NCBI GenBank assembly: GCA_016197405.1
Contig: JACPVR010000007.1
Location: forward strand, 310,001-374,000
Direction of reading: 5' to 3'
DNA: 64,000 bases
Source of the DNA: Mycobacterium sp.
Lineage (GTDB): Bacteria; Actinomycetota; Actinomycetes; Mycobacteriales; Mycobacteriaceae
Position numbers and translations under genes: made by a program. The notes under the pieces were generated by a model, which saw only the letters and a program-made list of their open reading frames with translations, ran no database searches and was not told the origin of the DNA. Below, piece after piece: positions 47,634 through 55,386 of this stretch; the first letter of the stretch is position 1, and every line of letters starts with the position of its first letter.

Positions 47634-48458
47634 TTGGTCTCGGCCTTCGGCTACGGCGTCAGCGATTTCGTCGGCGGTATCGCCTCGCGCCGGGTGGCCG
47701 CACTGCGCGTAGTGCTGGTGTCCTATCCGGTCGCGCTGGTGCTGCTCGCCGGTTTGGCCGCCGTGATCGGCGGCCACATCACCGGGCCCGCGATCTTCTG
47801 GGGAGCGTTGTGCGGGATCTCGCAGGCGTTCGGGGTGTGGTGGTTCTACGCCGCGCTGGGGTCGGGCCCGATCTCGGTGGTGTCGCCCCTGACGGCGATC
47901 CTGGTGGCCGGGGTTCCGGTGATCGCCGGTGTCATCGGCGGTGAGCGACCGGCGCTGATCGCCAATATCGGCATCGTGGTGGCACTCGTCGCGGTGTTCA
48001 TGGTCAGCCGCGAGGCAACCGACGCCGATGTGACGCCGCACCGGTTCACCACCAAGGTTGCGTGGCTCACCGTCGGTTCGGGCCTGGCATTCGGGCTGAA
48101 TTTCGTACTGATCCACCAGGCGCCGGAGGAAGCCAAGCTGTGGCCGCTGGTCATCGCGCGGCTGTCGGCCAGCCTGCTGGTGGTGGTCGTGGCGTTGCTC
48201 ACGCGCGATCTGGCGCTGCCCACCGGCCAGCCGCTTCGACTGGCACTGCTGGCCGGTGTGCTCGACACCGTCGCGAATGTGGCGATGCTGCTCGCGCTGC
48301 AGGCCTCACTGCTGTCGCTGGCCGGAGTCCTGATCTCGCTGTACCCCGCGGGAACGGTTTTGCTGGCGATCGTGGTGCTCAAAGAGCGCGTCACTCGCTG
48401 GCAGACGCTCGGGATGGTCCTTGCGCTGGCGGCAGTAGCGATGATTGCCATCGGCTGA
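47634..48458 (+). CDS. EamA/DMT-superfamily transporter
   Basis: A ~274-aa membrane protein with about ten hydrophobic helices in two EamA halves; FGVWWFYAALGSGPISVVSPLTAI and LISLYPAGTVLLAIVVLKERVTRWQ are the typical end-of-repeat segments. The substrate is not predictable. The start is uncertain: TTG 47634 is used, but hydrophobic codons continue upstream to about 47601 ([11 protein letters not shown]), just at the smpB stop, so translation may begin there at a rare start. Confidence 0.82.
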   Translation: MVSAFGYGVSDFVGGIASRRVAALRVVLVSYPVALVLLAGLAAVIGGHITGPAIFWGALCGISQAFGVWWFYAALGSGPISVVSPLTAILVAGVPVIAGVIGGERPALIANIGIVVALVAVFMVSREATDADVTPHRFTTKVAWLTVGSGLAFGLNFVLIHQAPEEAKLWPLVIARLSASLLVVVVALLTRDLALPTGQPLRLALLAGVLDTVANVAMLLALQASLLSLAGVLISLYPAGTVLLAIVVLKERVTRWQTLGMVLALAAVAMIAIG

Positions 48459-50828
48459 TTGCTGAGTCAGGCATCATTGCTTGCGGGTGTGATCGCCAGG
48501 CGCCGGGGAAGGAGGCCCGCGATCAAGGGATTTCAGTGGCGCGTCGCCGTTTTCACCGTTGTCCTGGCATTGGCCTGCGGCAATGCCGCGGCGCTGTGGG
48601 GAGTGGACAACGCGCGGATCGGTGCATTCGTGCTGCAGGCGATGGTCGGCGCCGGCACGCTGATCAGCGCTGTGGTGATCACCGCCAAGGTGCACGGCCC
48701 GGCACGCCGGTGGCGGCTGTTCGTCATCGCGGCTTTCCTGAGCTGGATGTTCGGCGAGATCCTGTGGTGGACCGCGGCGGGACCATCGGCTGACGGCACC
48801 CTGTCGGCGCCGCCGGTGGCGGTCGCGGCGTACTTCCTGCCCCCGCTGTTCGGTCTGGCAGCGATGATCACGCTGGTGTTTGCGGGCCGCGGGGTGTCCG
48901 TGACCCTGCACGGGTCGGTCCGGCACGCGTTGCTCGTCACGATCCTCGACACCCTGGTGGCGGTACTGTCGTTCGCCATTCTGGTCTTGACGGCGGGCAT
49001 CGGTGGCATGACCGGTATCGCCGGTATGACGGGTGTCGCGTTACCGCGTTCGGACGACACCGCCGTCGTGATCGCCTACTCGTGCGTCGAGCTCGTCGTC
49101 GTGGTGACCGGCGTCGTGATGGCGATGATCTACCGGCCGGATCGGCCCTACCGGACCAACTACATCCTGCTCTCGATCGGCATCGTGACAATCGCGGCGT
49201 CCGATCGGATGGTGGCCTATCTGCAGAACGTCGGATTCCAGAACGGCGACCTGTTGGGCGGAATCGGGTTCATTCTCGGGCCGCTCATCATCGGGTTCTC
49301 GCTGATCCGGTACCCCACATCGGTCACGGTCCGCGGACGCAGTGAGCAGGCCATGGATGTCGCGCAATTGGGCCTGCCCTACGTGGGCTTCCTCGGGATC
49401 GCGGCCCTCGCGGCGTTCCACGTGTCCATCGGCCAGCCGGTGCGGCCTCCGTTGATCTGGACGACGCTGGTGATGATCTTCCTGGTTGCCGCCCGCCAGG
49501 CGGCAGCGATGCGTGCCCAACGCATGTTGACCCGGCGGTTGTACGAGGTGCAGGAGCGCCTTGCCCATCAGGTCCATCACGATCCGCTGACCGGTCTGCC
49601 CAACCGGCTGCTGTTCGCGCAACGACTGGAATCTGCCGTGCGAGGCGGCAGATTCGTCCTGATCTTCGTCGATCTGGACGATTTCAAGGAGGTCAACGAT
49701 CGCTACGGGCACGCCGCGGGTGACCAACTGCTGTGCGCCGTCGGCGAGCGCCTGCAGCGCTGCGTGGGAGATCAGGACACGCTGGCCCGCATCGGCGGTG
49801 ACGAGTTCGCCATTTTGATCGACGGCGAGCTGGAGTCACCGGAAGTCGTCGCGGACCGGATCCGCGTCGCGCTGCGCGACCCATTCGCGGTCCACGGTTC
49901 CTCGGTGCGGGTGCGCGCGAGCATGGGGCTGGTCCGGCCCGCCTCCGATGGTCCCACCCCGACTTCGGACGACCTGCTGAGGCAGGCCGATACCTCGATG
50001 TACGCGGGAAAGCGGCTCGGCAAGGACACCGCGGTCGTCTACCGGCCGTGCTCCGGCCTCGCATCGGACTTTCCGACAGTGCTGCGAACCGCGAACGGTG
50101 CCCGGCCACCCGGTTTCGGGCTGGTCTACCAGCCCATCGTGCGGTTGTCCGACGGCACGACGGCGGCCGTCGAAGCGCTCGCGCGCTGGACCGCCCCCAA
50201 CGGGACGCAAATCCCACCGGAGACTTTCGTCGGCGCCTCCGAGGCAGCCGGGCTGGGCGCCATTCTGGACTCCCTGGTGCTCGACCTCGCCTGCAGGGAA
50301 GTGGCCGAAGCCGGCCTCGGTGTCGATCTGCACGTCAACATCGGCGCGGAGCGGCTGGGCAATCTGAGCTTCGAACGCACGGTTCGCGACACACTCGACC
50401 GGTACGCCCTGGATCCCAGGCGATTGGTCGTCGAGATCACCGAGACCGTGCCGATCGTCGACCTCCCCGAAGCCGCCGACCAGATCCGGCGACTCGGCTC
50501 CGTCGGCATCAGGGTTGCGCTGGACGACTTCGGCGCCGGCTACAACTCGCTGACCTACATCCATGCCCTGCCGGTCAGGATCATCAAGCTCGACCGCAGC
50601 CTCGCCGCTGGTATGGGGCCCGTCCAGAACACCACCCTCTACCGCTCGGTCATCGGTCTGTGTGAGGCGCTCGGGCTGGAGGTGATTGCCGAAGGGATCG
50701 AGACCAGCGCGCAGGCGCAGGCCGCTTACCTGGCCGGATGTCAGTTGGCTCAGGGCCACCTGCTCGGCCGTCCCGCTCCGATCGGGGAGTTCGCAGCGAT
50801 GAGCCCGGTGCCGACGGACACACCGTAA
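48459..50828 (+). CDS. Membrane GGDEF-EAL protein (diguanylate cyclase/phosphodiesterase)
   Basis: Up to 789 aa. The N-terminal ~350 residues have eight or nine membrane helices of an unassigned sensor. A GGDEF domain follows with intact GGDEF near 446; the product-inhibition site is changed (GDQD instead of RxxD). An EAL domain has EALAR near 571, the VNI Asn, EITE, DDFGAGYN, KLD and AEGIET, so all catalytic residues appear present. It could both make and degrade cyclic di-GMP. The TTG at 48459 directly after the transporter stop is a weak start; GTG codons within 20 residues are alternatives. Confidence 0.9.
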   Translation: MLSQASLLAGVIARRRGRRPAIKGFQWRVAVFTVVLALACGNAAALWGVDNARIGAFVLQAMVGAGTLISAVVITAKVHGPARRWRLFVIAAFLSWMFGEILWWTAAGPSADGTLSAPPVAVAAYFLPPLFGLAAMITLVFAGRGVSVTLHGSVRHALLVTILDTLVAVLSFAILVLTAGIGGMTGIAGMTGVALPRSDDTAVVIAYSCVELVVVVTGVVMAMIYRPDRPYRTNYILLSIGIVTIAASDRMVAYLQNVGFQNGDLLGGIGFILGPLIIGFSLIRYPTSVTVRGRSEQAMDVAQLGLPYVGFLGIAALAAFHVSIGQPVRPPLIWTTLVMIFLVAARQAAAMRAQRMLTRRLYEVQERLAHQVHHDPLTGLPNRLLFAQRLESAVRGGRFVLIFVDLDDFKEVNDRYGHAAGDQLLCAVGERLQRCVGDQDTLARIGGDEFAILIDGELESPEVVADRIRVALRDPFAVHGSSVRVRASMGLVRPASDGPTPTSDDLLRQADTSMYAGKRLGKDTAVVYRPCSGLASDFPTVLRTANGARPPGFGLVYQPIVRLSDGTTAAVEALARWTAPNGTQIPPETFVGASEAAGLGAILDSLVLDLACREVAEAGLGVDLHVNIGAERLGNLSFERTVRDTLDRYALDPRRLVVEITETVPIVDLPEAADQIRRLGSVGIRVALDDFGAGYNSLTYIHALPVRIIKLDRSLAAGMGPVQNTTLYRSVIGLCEALGLEVIAEGIETSAQAQAAYLAGCQLAQGHLLGRPAPIGEFAAMSPVPTDTP

Positions 50829-50856
50829 TCGGAGTACATGGGCGCAGAATGGGCGT

Positions 50857-50862
50857 TAACCT
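50857..50862 (+). promoter_or_regulatory. candidate -10 box, leaderless isomerase-like gene
   Basis: TAACCT ends 6 nt before ATG 50869. Confidence 0.45.
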
Positions 50863-50868
50863 CGCGCC

Positions 50869-51648
50869 ATGAGCAGCCCCTCACGACCCGTGACACATCT
50901 CGACAAATCCGCCGTCCTGGAAGCATTATTCGAGTCCTGGGATGACATCGATCGCCTGTTGTCGGGTATCTCCGACGACGACTGGGACAAGCCGAGCCGT
51001 GTGCCCACGCCCGAGGCCGGCGAGGTGTCCGGACTGGCCCATGTGCGCAACGAGATCGGCGCGATGAACGAAGCCTGGGTCGGCGCCATGCGCGCCGATT
51101 CCCCGGCCGCCATGCTGGAGCGGTTTCGCGATATCACCGGCCAACGGAAGGCCGTACTGGGCGCGATGTCCGAAGAGGACTGGGATGCAGTCGGTTTCAC
51201 CCCCGCGGGCCCGGACAGCTACGGCCGCTTCATGCGGATCCGGATCTTCGACTGCTGGCTGCACGAACATGACATCCGTGCCGCGCTGTCGCTGCCGGCC
51301 ACCGACGCCGAACTGGACAGCCCCGCCGCACGGTTCGCGCTCGACGAGGTGGCCGGCAGCATGAGTTTCGTGGTGGGCAAGCTGGGCAAAGCCCCCGACG
51401 GCGCCCGGGTGGCACTTGAGCTGACCGGCCCGCTGGGCCGCACCATCCGCGTCGCCGTCGACGGTCGTGCGGCGCTCGTCGACGAGTTCGAGGGCTCACC
51501 GACGACGAGCATCAGGCTCGACGGGCTGCAGTTCACCCGGCTCTGCGGTGGTCGCCCGCTGTGCCCGGCCCGGTCGCCGGAGATCGAGTTCGACGGTGAT
51601 GCCGAGGTGGGGCAGCGGATCGTGGATCGACTGAACTACGTGATCTAG
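50869..51648 (+). CDS. Maleylpyruvate isomerase-family mycothiol-dependent protein
   Basis: A 259-aa DinB-fold protein of the mycothiol-dependent maleylpyruvate isomerase family. The N-terminal helical bundle has LAHVRNEIGAMNEAW and RIFDCWLHEHDIRAAL, holding His/Glu metal-ligand candidates. A C-terminal sterol-carrier-like domain follows. The region normally reading PTPCPGW is PTPEAGE here, so the substrate site differs from typical members. The true substrate is unknown; many members transfer mycothiol to small electrophiles. Confidence 0.8.
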   Translation: MSSPSRPVTHLDKSAVLEALFESWDDIDRLLSGISDDDWDKPSRVPTPEAGEVSGLAHVRNEIGAMNEAWVGAMRADSPAAMLERFRDITGQRKAVLGAMSEEDWDAVGFTPAGPDSYGRFMRIRIFDCWLHEHDIRAALSLPATDAELDSPAARFALDEVAGSMSFVVGKLGKAPDGARVALELTGPLGRTIRVAVDGRAALVDEFEGSPTTSIRLDGLQFTRLCGGRPLCPARSPEIEFDGDAEVGQRIVDRLNYVI

Positions 51649-51698
51649 CGCAACACAACCGGAACTATTTATTGGCTGGCCCTTGTTGATGCAGACGG

Positions 51699-51704
51699 TA
51701 TGAT
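51699..51704 (+). promoter_or_regulatory. -10 box of ssrA
   Basis: TATGAT, one change from the consensus, lies 33 nt before the mature tmRNA 5' end, leaving a ~27-nt precursor leader for RNase P. No clear -35 at 17-18 nt. The 51649-51737 gap also contains a small CCTGC/GCAGG hairpin (51712-51730). Confidence 0.55.
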
Positions 51705-51737
51705 CAGAAGTCCTGCTGAACTTCGGCAGGGGTGCGA

Positions 51738-52102
51738 GGGGCTGAACGGTTTCGACTTCGCGCATCGAATCAAGGGAAGCGTGCCGGTGCAGGCAAGAGA
51801 CCACCGTAAGCGTCGTTGCAACCAATTAAGCGCCGATTCCAATCAGCGCGATTACGCTCTCGCTGCCTAAGCGAAGCTAATCCGTCAGACCGGGACTGCC
51901 CTCGACCCGGACCCTGGCGTCATCTAGAGGGACCCACCCATACGTCCGGTCGCGGGACATACGGGGACATCAAACAGCGACTGGGATCGTCATCTCAGCT
52001 AGTCCGCGAGACTGAGAGATCCAAGTAGAGACATAGCGGACTGCGCACGGAGAAGCCTTGAGGGAATGCCGTAGGACCCGGGTTCGATTCCCGGCAGCTC
52101 CA
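51738..52102 (+). ncRNA. ssrA: Transfer-messenger RNA (tmRNA)
   Basis: The mature RNA begins GGGGCTGAACGGTTTCGAC and ends CAGCTCC plus discriminator A, which pair as a 7-bp acceptor stem. The tRNA-like 3' half has the T-loop GGGTTCGATTCCC. The sequence agrees closely with my memory of the M. tuberculosis tmRNA. The genome reads ACAAG after the stem, so the terminal CCA is not encoded and must be added. With SmpB it rescues stalled ribosomes and tags the nascent protein. Confidence 0.97.
51832..51870 (+). other. tmRNA proteolysis-tag reading frame
   Basis: GCC GAT TCC and following codons to TAA encode ADSNQRDYALAA, a C-terminal tag ending in the ALAA signal recognised by ClpXP-type proteases. 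Confidence 0.93.
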
Positions 52103-52106
52103 CAAG

Positions 52107-52140
52107 AACGGGCCAGGACGAAAGTCCTGGCCCGTTTTCT
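52107..52140 (+). terminator. Intrinsic terminator of ssrA
   Basis: AACGGGCCAGGAC (52107-52119) pairs perfectly with GTCCTGGCCCGTT (52124-52136) across a GAAA tetraloop, followed by TTCT completing a T-rich run. It is a strong, unusually perfect hairpin placed 4 nt after the tmRNA; the U-run supports termination on the plus strand only. Confidence 0.9.
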
Positions 52141-52152
52141 GTTCTGGTGGAC

Positions 52153-52914
52153 TCAGAAGGTCACTGCGAGGTCGTGGCGGCTCAAGCGTCGCACGCCCCA
52201 GAAATAGGTGACCAGCGGCATTGTGCACCACAGTAGGTTCAGGACCACGAATTTGATCCACATCTCCAGCGGACTCGTCATGCTTTCCAGATTGTTCGCG
52301 ATCTCGACCCCGAAGTAGACCGCCGGAAGGGTGACTTCGACGATCATGCCGGCCATGATCAGGGACAGCTGAGTGCTGGTGAACCGCTTGCCGTTCCGGA
52401 AGAACTGCACCAGGGCGTACGCCTCGAACAGGCCGACGAAGAACGCGATCCATTCGAGCACGACGATGAGAGGATCACCGTTCAGGTAGCGCGCGTCACC
52501 TCCGAGCAGGATGGGCGACCACATATACGTCCAGAGGGACCCGTTCTCCACGCCGGCCCTGATCTGGTCGAAGAACAACAGCCACGGGAGTTCCCAGATG
52601 AATCGAGGTGTCAGTGCGATGAAGACCCAGACGATCACCATTGAGCCGAAACGCTGCGACTTCGTGCGGTGGCGTTGATCGGGCACCGGTAGCCAGGGCA
52701 GTGCAAGCGCCGTGAGGAAGCAGCCGACGACGATGATGACCAGAGTCGTGGACGCGACGGTGTGTGATACCCCGACTTTGAACTCCAGATACCAGAACAC
52801 CACATGAATGAGAAAGAAGAACGCCAGGATCCCGAAGAGCGCCTTTTGCAGCCAGGACAACCCGTGCTGGGTCGACGGCGCCCGCGTGTCATCGGGACTG
52901 ATCGTTTCTGCCAT
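52153..52914 (-). CDS. EXPERA / emopamil-binding-protein-like membrane protein (sterol isomerase fold)
   Basis: A 253-aa protein with about six membrane helices. The C-terminal 150 residues resemble eukaryotic EBP (sterol delta8-delta7 isomerase): FIWELPW aligns with the EBP helix bearing a catalytic Glu, GDARYLNGD followed by VVLEWIA matches the GDSRY/ME segment with the second Glu, and VLNLLWCTMP matches NALWLVLP with the conserved Asn and Trp. The His before the first Glu is Arg here, and a conserved Thr is Ala. AGG-rich site upstream of ATG 52914. It shares an operator with the Mce operon, so a sterol or lipid-modifying role is inferred. Confidence 0.7.
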   Translation of the reverse strand: MAETISPDDTRAPSTQHGLSWLQKALFGILAFFFLIHVVFWYLEFKVGVSHTVASTTLVIIVVGCFLTALALPWLPVPDQRHRTKSQRFGSMVIVWVFIALTPRFIWELPWLLFFDQIRAGVENGSLWTYMWSPILLGGDARYLNGDPLIVVLEWIAFFVGLFEAYALVQFFRNGKRFTSTQLSLIMAGMIVEVTLPAVYFGVEIANNLESMTSPLEMWIKFVVLNLLWCTMPLVTYFWGVRRLSRHDLAVTF

Positions 52915-52982
52915 GGATCAAACCTCCAGTGAGGGGATGTCGCTCGGTGGGGCGATCTGACCGGGCGACCCGGTGCGCATCC

Positions 52983-53001
52983 ATAGCATGGCACATGCCA
53001 T
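52983..53001. promoter_or_regulatory. operator copy 1 (shared with mceA upstream region)
   Basis: ATAGCATGGCACATGCCAT is identical to 61209-61227. It contains the palindrome CATGGCA-CA-TGCCATG (52987-53002) and is followed by a T4 run as in the other copy. It lies between the divergent EBP-like gene and tetR, so the TetR at 53127 is the obvious candidate binder. Confidence 0.75.
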
Positions 53002-53126
53002 GTTTTAGCGACAAGGATTGCCGTTGCCGTCGTTCTGTCCCGGCGTACGGCCTTCCGCGCGGACGATCGCGGGTGTCATAAGCTGCTGTAGATGAACGAA
53101 CGCGGCGAGCAGGGCGGAAGGCCACA

Positions 53127-53729
53127 GTGAGCGAGCGTCGGCGCACCACGCCGCGCCGTCCGAGCGCCGGCCGTCAAGAGCGAGGCGACCGAACGCGCCA
53201 GATGCTCATCGATGAGACGGTCAGATGTATTCGGGAGGAAGGCTTTTCGGCGGCGAGTGCGCGGCACATCATTGATCGTGCGGGCGTGAGCTGGGGTGTC
53301 ATTCAGCACCATTTCGGTGATCGCGAGGGTCTGTTGACGGCGGTCATCGAAGATGCCGTGGATCGTCTGGTGGAGTCGCTGGAAGCGCTGTCCGGGTCCG
53401 CCGAGGGCATGGACACGACTGAGTTGGTGCAGGCGACGTGGCAGGCGTTCGCGAATCCGAAGGCGATGGCGGGTCTGGAAATTCTGATTTCCACCAAAGA
53501 GCTGCGTGCCGGGCTCGACAGTGCGCACACCGAGCGTCTTGCTGCTGCGGTGGCGGGCCTGAGTCAACAGTTCGAGTCGGGTGAAGACCATCGGCACGCC
53601 CAGACCCTGGGCATGCTGTTGTGGACTACCCCGGTCGCGTTGATGATCGCCGAGATGTTCGCGCGGTTGCCGCTTCCAATTGACGAGGCGCAGAAGGCGA
53701 TTGCCGCATTGATCGACGATCGGCGCTGA
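53127..53729 (+). CDS. TetR-family regulator of the Mce/EBP-like module
   Basis: A 200-aa TetR protein with an N-terminal helix-turn-helix (VRCIREEGFSAASARHIIDRAG, then GVIQHHFGDREGLL). GTG 53127 has GGAAGG 5 nt upstream. Its 3' end converges on mceF with 10 nt between. Position between the two target promoters, and two identical palindromes, make local repression likely; the ligand could be a lipid imported by the Mce system. Mce3R is a known TetR repressor of another mce operon, which gives precedent. Confidence 0.88.
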   Translation: MSERRRTTPRRPSAGRQERGDRTRQMLIDETVRCIREEGFSAASARHIIDRAGVSWGVIQHHFGDREGLLTAVIEDAVDRLVESLEALSGSAEGMDTTELVQATWQAFANPKAMAGLEILISTKELRAGLDSAHTERLAAAVAGLSQQFESGEDHRHAQTLGMLLWTTPVALMIAEMFARLPLPIDEAQKAIAALIDDRR

Positions 53730-53739
53730 CCGGCTCTAC

Positions 53740-55386
53740 CTATCCGGGACGCGGATCGAGCATGAGGTCGGCCCAGTTCTCCACAGCTCGAAGCCCCGAT
53801 GCTCCCGCGGCGTACACGCCTATCCCGCCGTTCGGGTCGAGAAAGGCGCCGGTCTTCTCGTCGTAGGCTGCACTCGGTACCGCTGGGGCCTGCTCCGCGG
53901 GAGCCGGCGGGGCCGCCGGCTGTTGACCGTAGGGCGGGAGATATTGGTCCGGTGGCGCCTGATACGGCAGCGGAGGCGGTTGCGGTCCGGGCGTGTTGGG
54001 CGGCACCGGTAGGGGATAGGGAGGCGTCAGCGCTGGGCCCGGGCCGGGCGGAACACCGGGAGGTAGGTCGACCACCGGCGCCCCCGGGTCATAGTCGGCA
54101 TCCGGTGGAAGAAAGGGATACTTATTCTGCGGCAGCGTCATTCGCGGATCGGTGATCGGTGTGCCGTACGGCACGGTAGGTCCGCGCCACGGATTCGTGC
54201 CCAGCGGAACGTAACCTTGCGGATCGCGGCACAGCTGCACGGTGGGGGCACGCTTGCCGGGATATTCCATGCAGGGGTAGTTGCGGGCTCCTCGCACCAC
54301 CGTGGCGTCGTTCTGCGCGACCTTGCAGAGCATTCCGGGCGGCACCTCCCGCAACGTCTCGTCTGCCGGGCTGCGAATCTGTCCGGCGGGAATATAGCCG
54401 ACCGAGCAGGGTGGGGGGTCACCGAGATTGAGCTTGAAGTCGGTCTTCGCGCCCTCGTCGAGCGGTTCCTGATTTGCCACGGTGGTCAGGGCGGCCGTCA
54501 GCGCGGGGAAGATGACCAGTGCCTGCTCGATGGACTTGTGGTAGATGACGCCGATACGCCCGAAGTTGGCCAGATTCGCCGCGAGCATGGGGAAAGTCGG
54601 CCGGATTCCGGCGAAGGTGTCGCCGGCTTGGTTCGCTGCGCCGGGAGCGGTTTGCAGCAATGTGCGCAGCTGGGGGTCGGCGTCGCGAACATTGCCCGTG
54701 AATCGCGCCAGACCGTCGGCGATCCTCCTGATGTCGTCGCTGCTTCGTACCTGCGCGTCCAGGAATGGCTCACCTTGGTCGATGAGCGCAGTGGTCTCGG
54801 TGAGGTGGGAATTGGCCTCGTCGACAAGCAGTCGGGATGATTCGATCAGGCGCGCCAAATCCGGTCCGGAACCGTCGAAGGCGTTGAAGGTCTCGCGCAG
54901 CAGATCCCGTAGCCGACTGTTGCTGAGCGAGTCGACGAGCTTCTCGGCTTCTTTCAGCATTCCCGCGACATCCTGACCGAGTGCCGTGTGATCGCGTGGA
55001 ATCCGCGAACCATTCTGTAGCGCAGGCGATATCGAATCTGTCAGGGGAGTGAGTTCGACGTACTGCTCACCGATGGCCGATGCGCTCTTGACTGTCGCGT
55101 TCACGCCAGCCGGAACCTTGGTGCCACTGTCGAGTCGCATGGTGGCATCGACGCCACCGCCAGCCGCCAGCGCCACCGCGGTGACCCGACCGATAGTGGT
55201 GCCGCGGTAGGTCACGTTGGCGTTCTCGTAGAGCCCACCGGTGGCTGAAAAGTTCGCTGTCACCTGGTAGCTGCCGATACCGAGCGCCTGTGGGACCTTG
55301 AGGTAGAACAGCGAGATCGCCGTGATGGAAAACACTGTGACAAGGGCAAATATGGCAAGTTGCCGGCGTACCAAACGGGTGAGCAT
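53740..55386 (-). CDS. mceF: Mce-family protein F
   Basis: A 548-aa Mce protein, the sixth and last of the operon. An N-terminal membrane anchor (IFALVTVFSITAISLFYL) is followed by the MCE domain (GLYENANVTYRGTTIGRVTAV) and helical repeats. The C-terminal ~150 residues are Pro/Gly-rich and longer than the core family needs. ATG 55386 shares one base with the mceE stop. It is expected to form part of a hexameric lipid-transport shaft across the cell envelope. Confidence 0.92.
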   Translation of the reverse strand: MLTRLVRRQLAIFALVTVFSITAISLFYLKVPQALGIGSYQVTANFSATGGLYENANVTYRGTTIGRVTAVALAAGGGVDATMRLDSGTKVPAGVNATVKSASAIGEQYVELTPLTDSISPALQNGSRIPRDHTALGQDVAGMLKEAEKLVDSLSNSRLRDLLRETFNAFDGSGPDLARLIESSRLLVDEANSHLTETTALIDQGEPFLDAQVRSSDDIRRIADGLARFTGNVRDADPQLRTLLQTAPGAANQAGDTFAGIRPTFPMLAANLANFGRIGVIYHKSIEQALVIFPALTAALTTVANQEPLDEGAKTDFKLNLGDPPPCSVGYIPAGQIRSPADETLREVPPGMLCKVAQNDATVVRGARNYPCMEYPGKRAPTVQLCRDPQGYVPLGTNPWRGPTVPYGTPITDPRMTLPQNKYPFLPPDADYDPGAPVVDLPPGVPPGPGPALTPPYPLPVPPNTPGPQPPPLPYQAPPDQYLPPYGQQPAAPPAPAEQAPAVPSAAYDEKTGAFLDPNGGIGVYAAGASGLRAVENWADLMLDPRPG

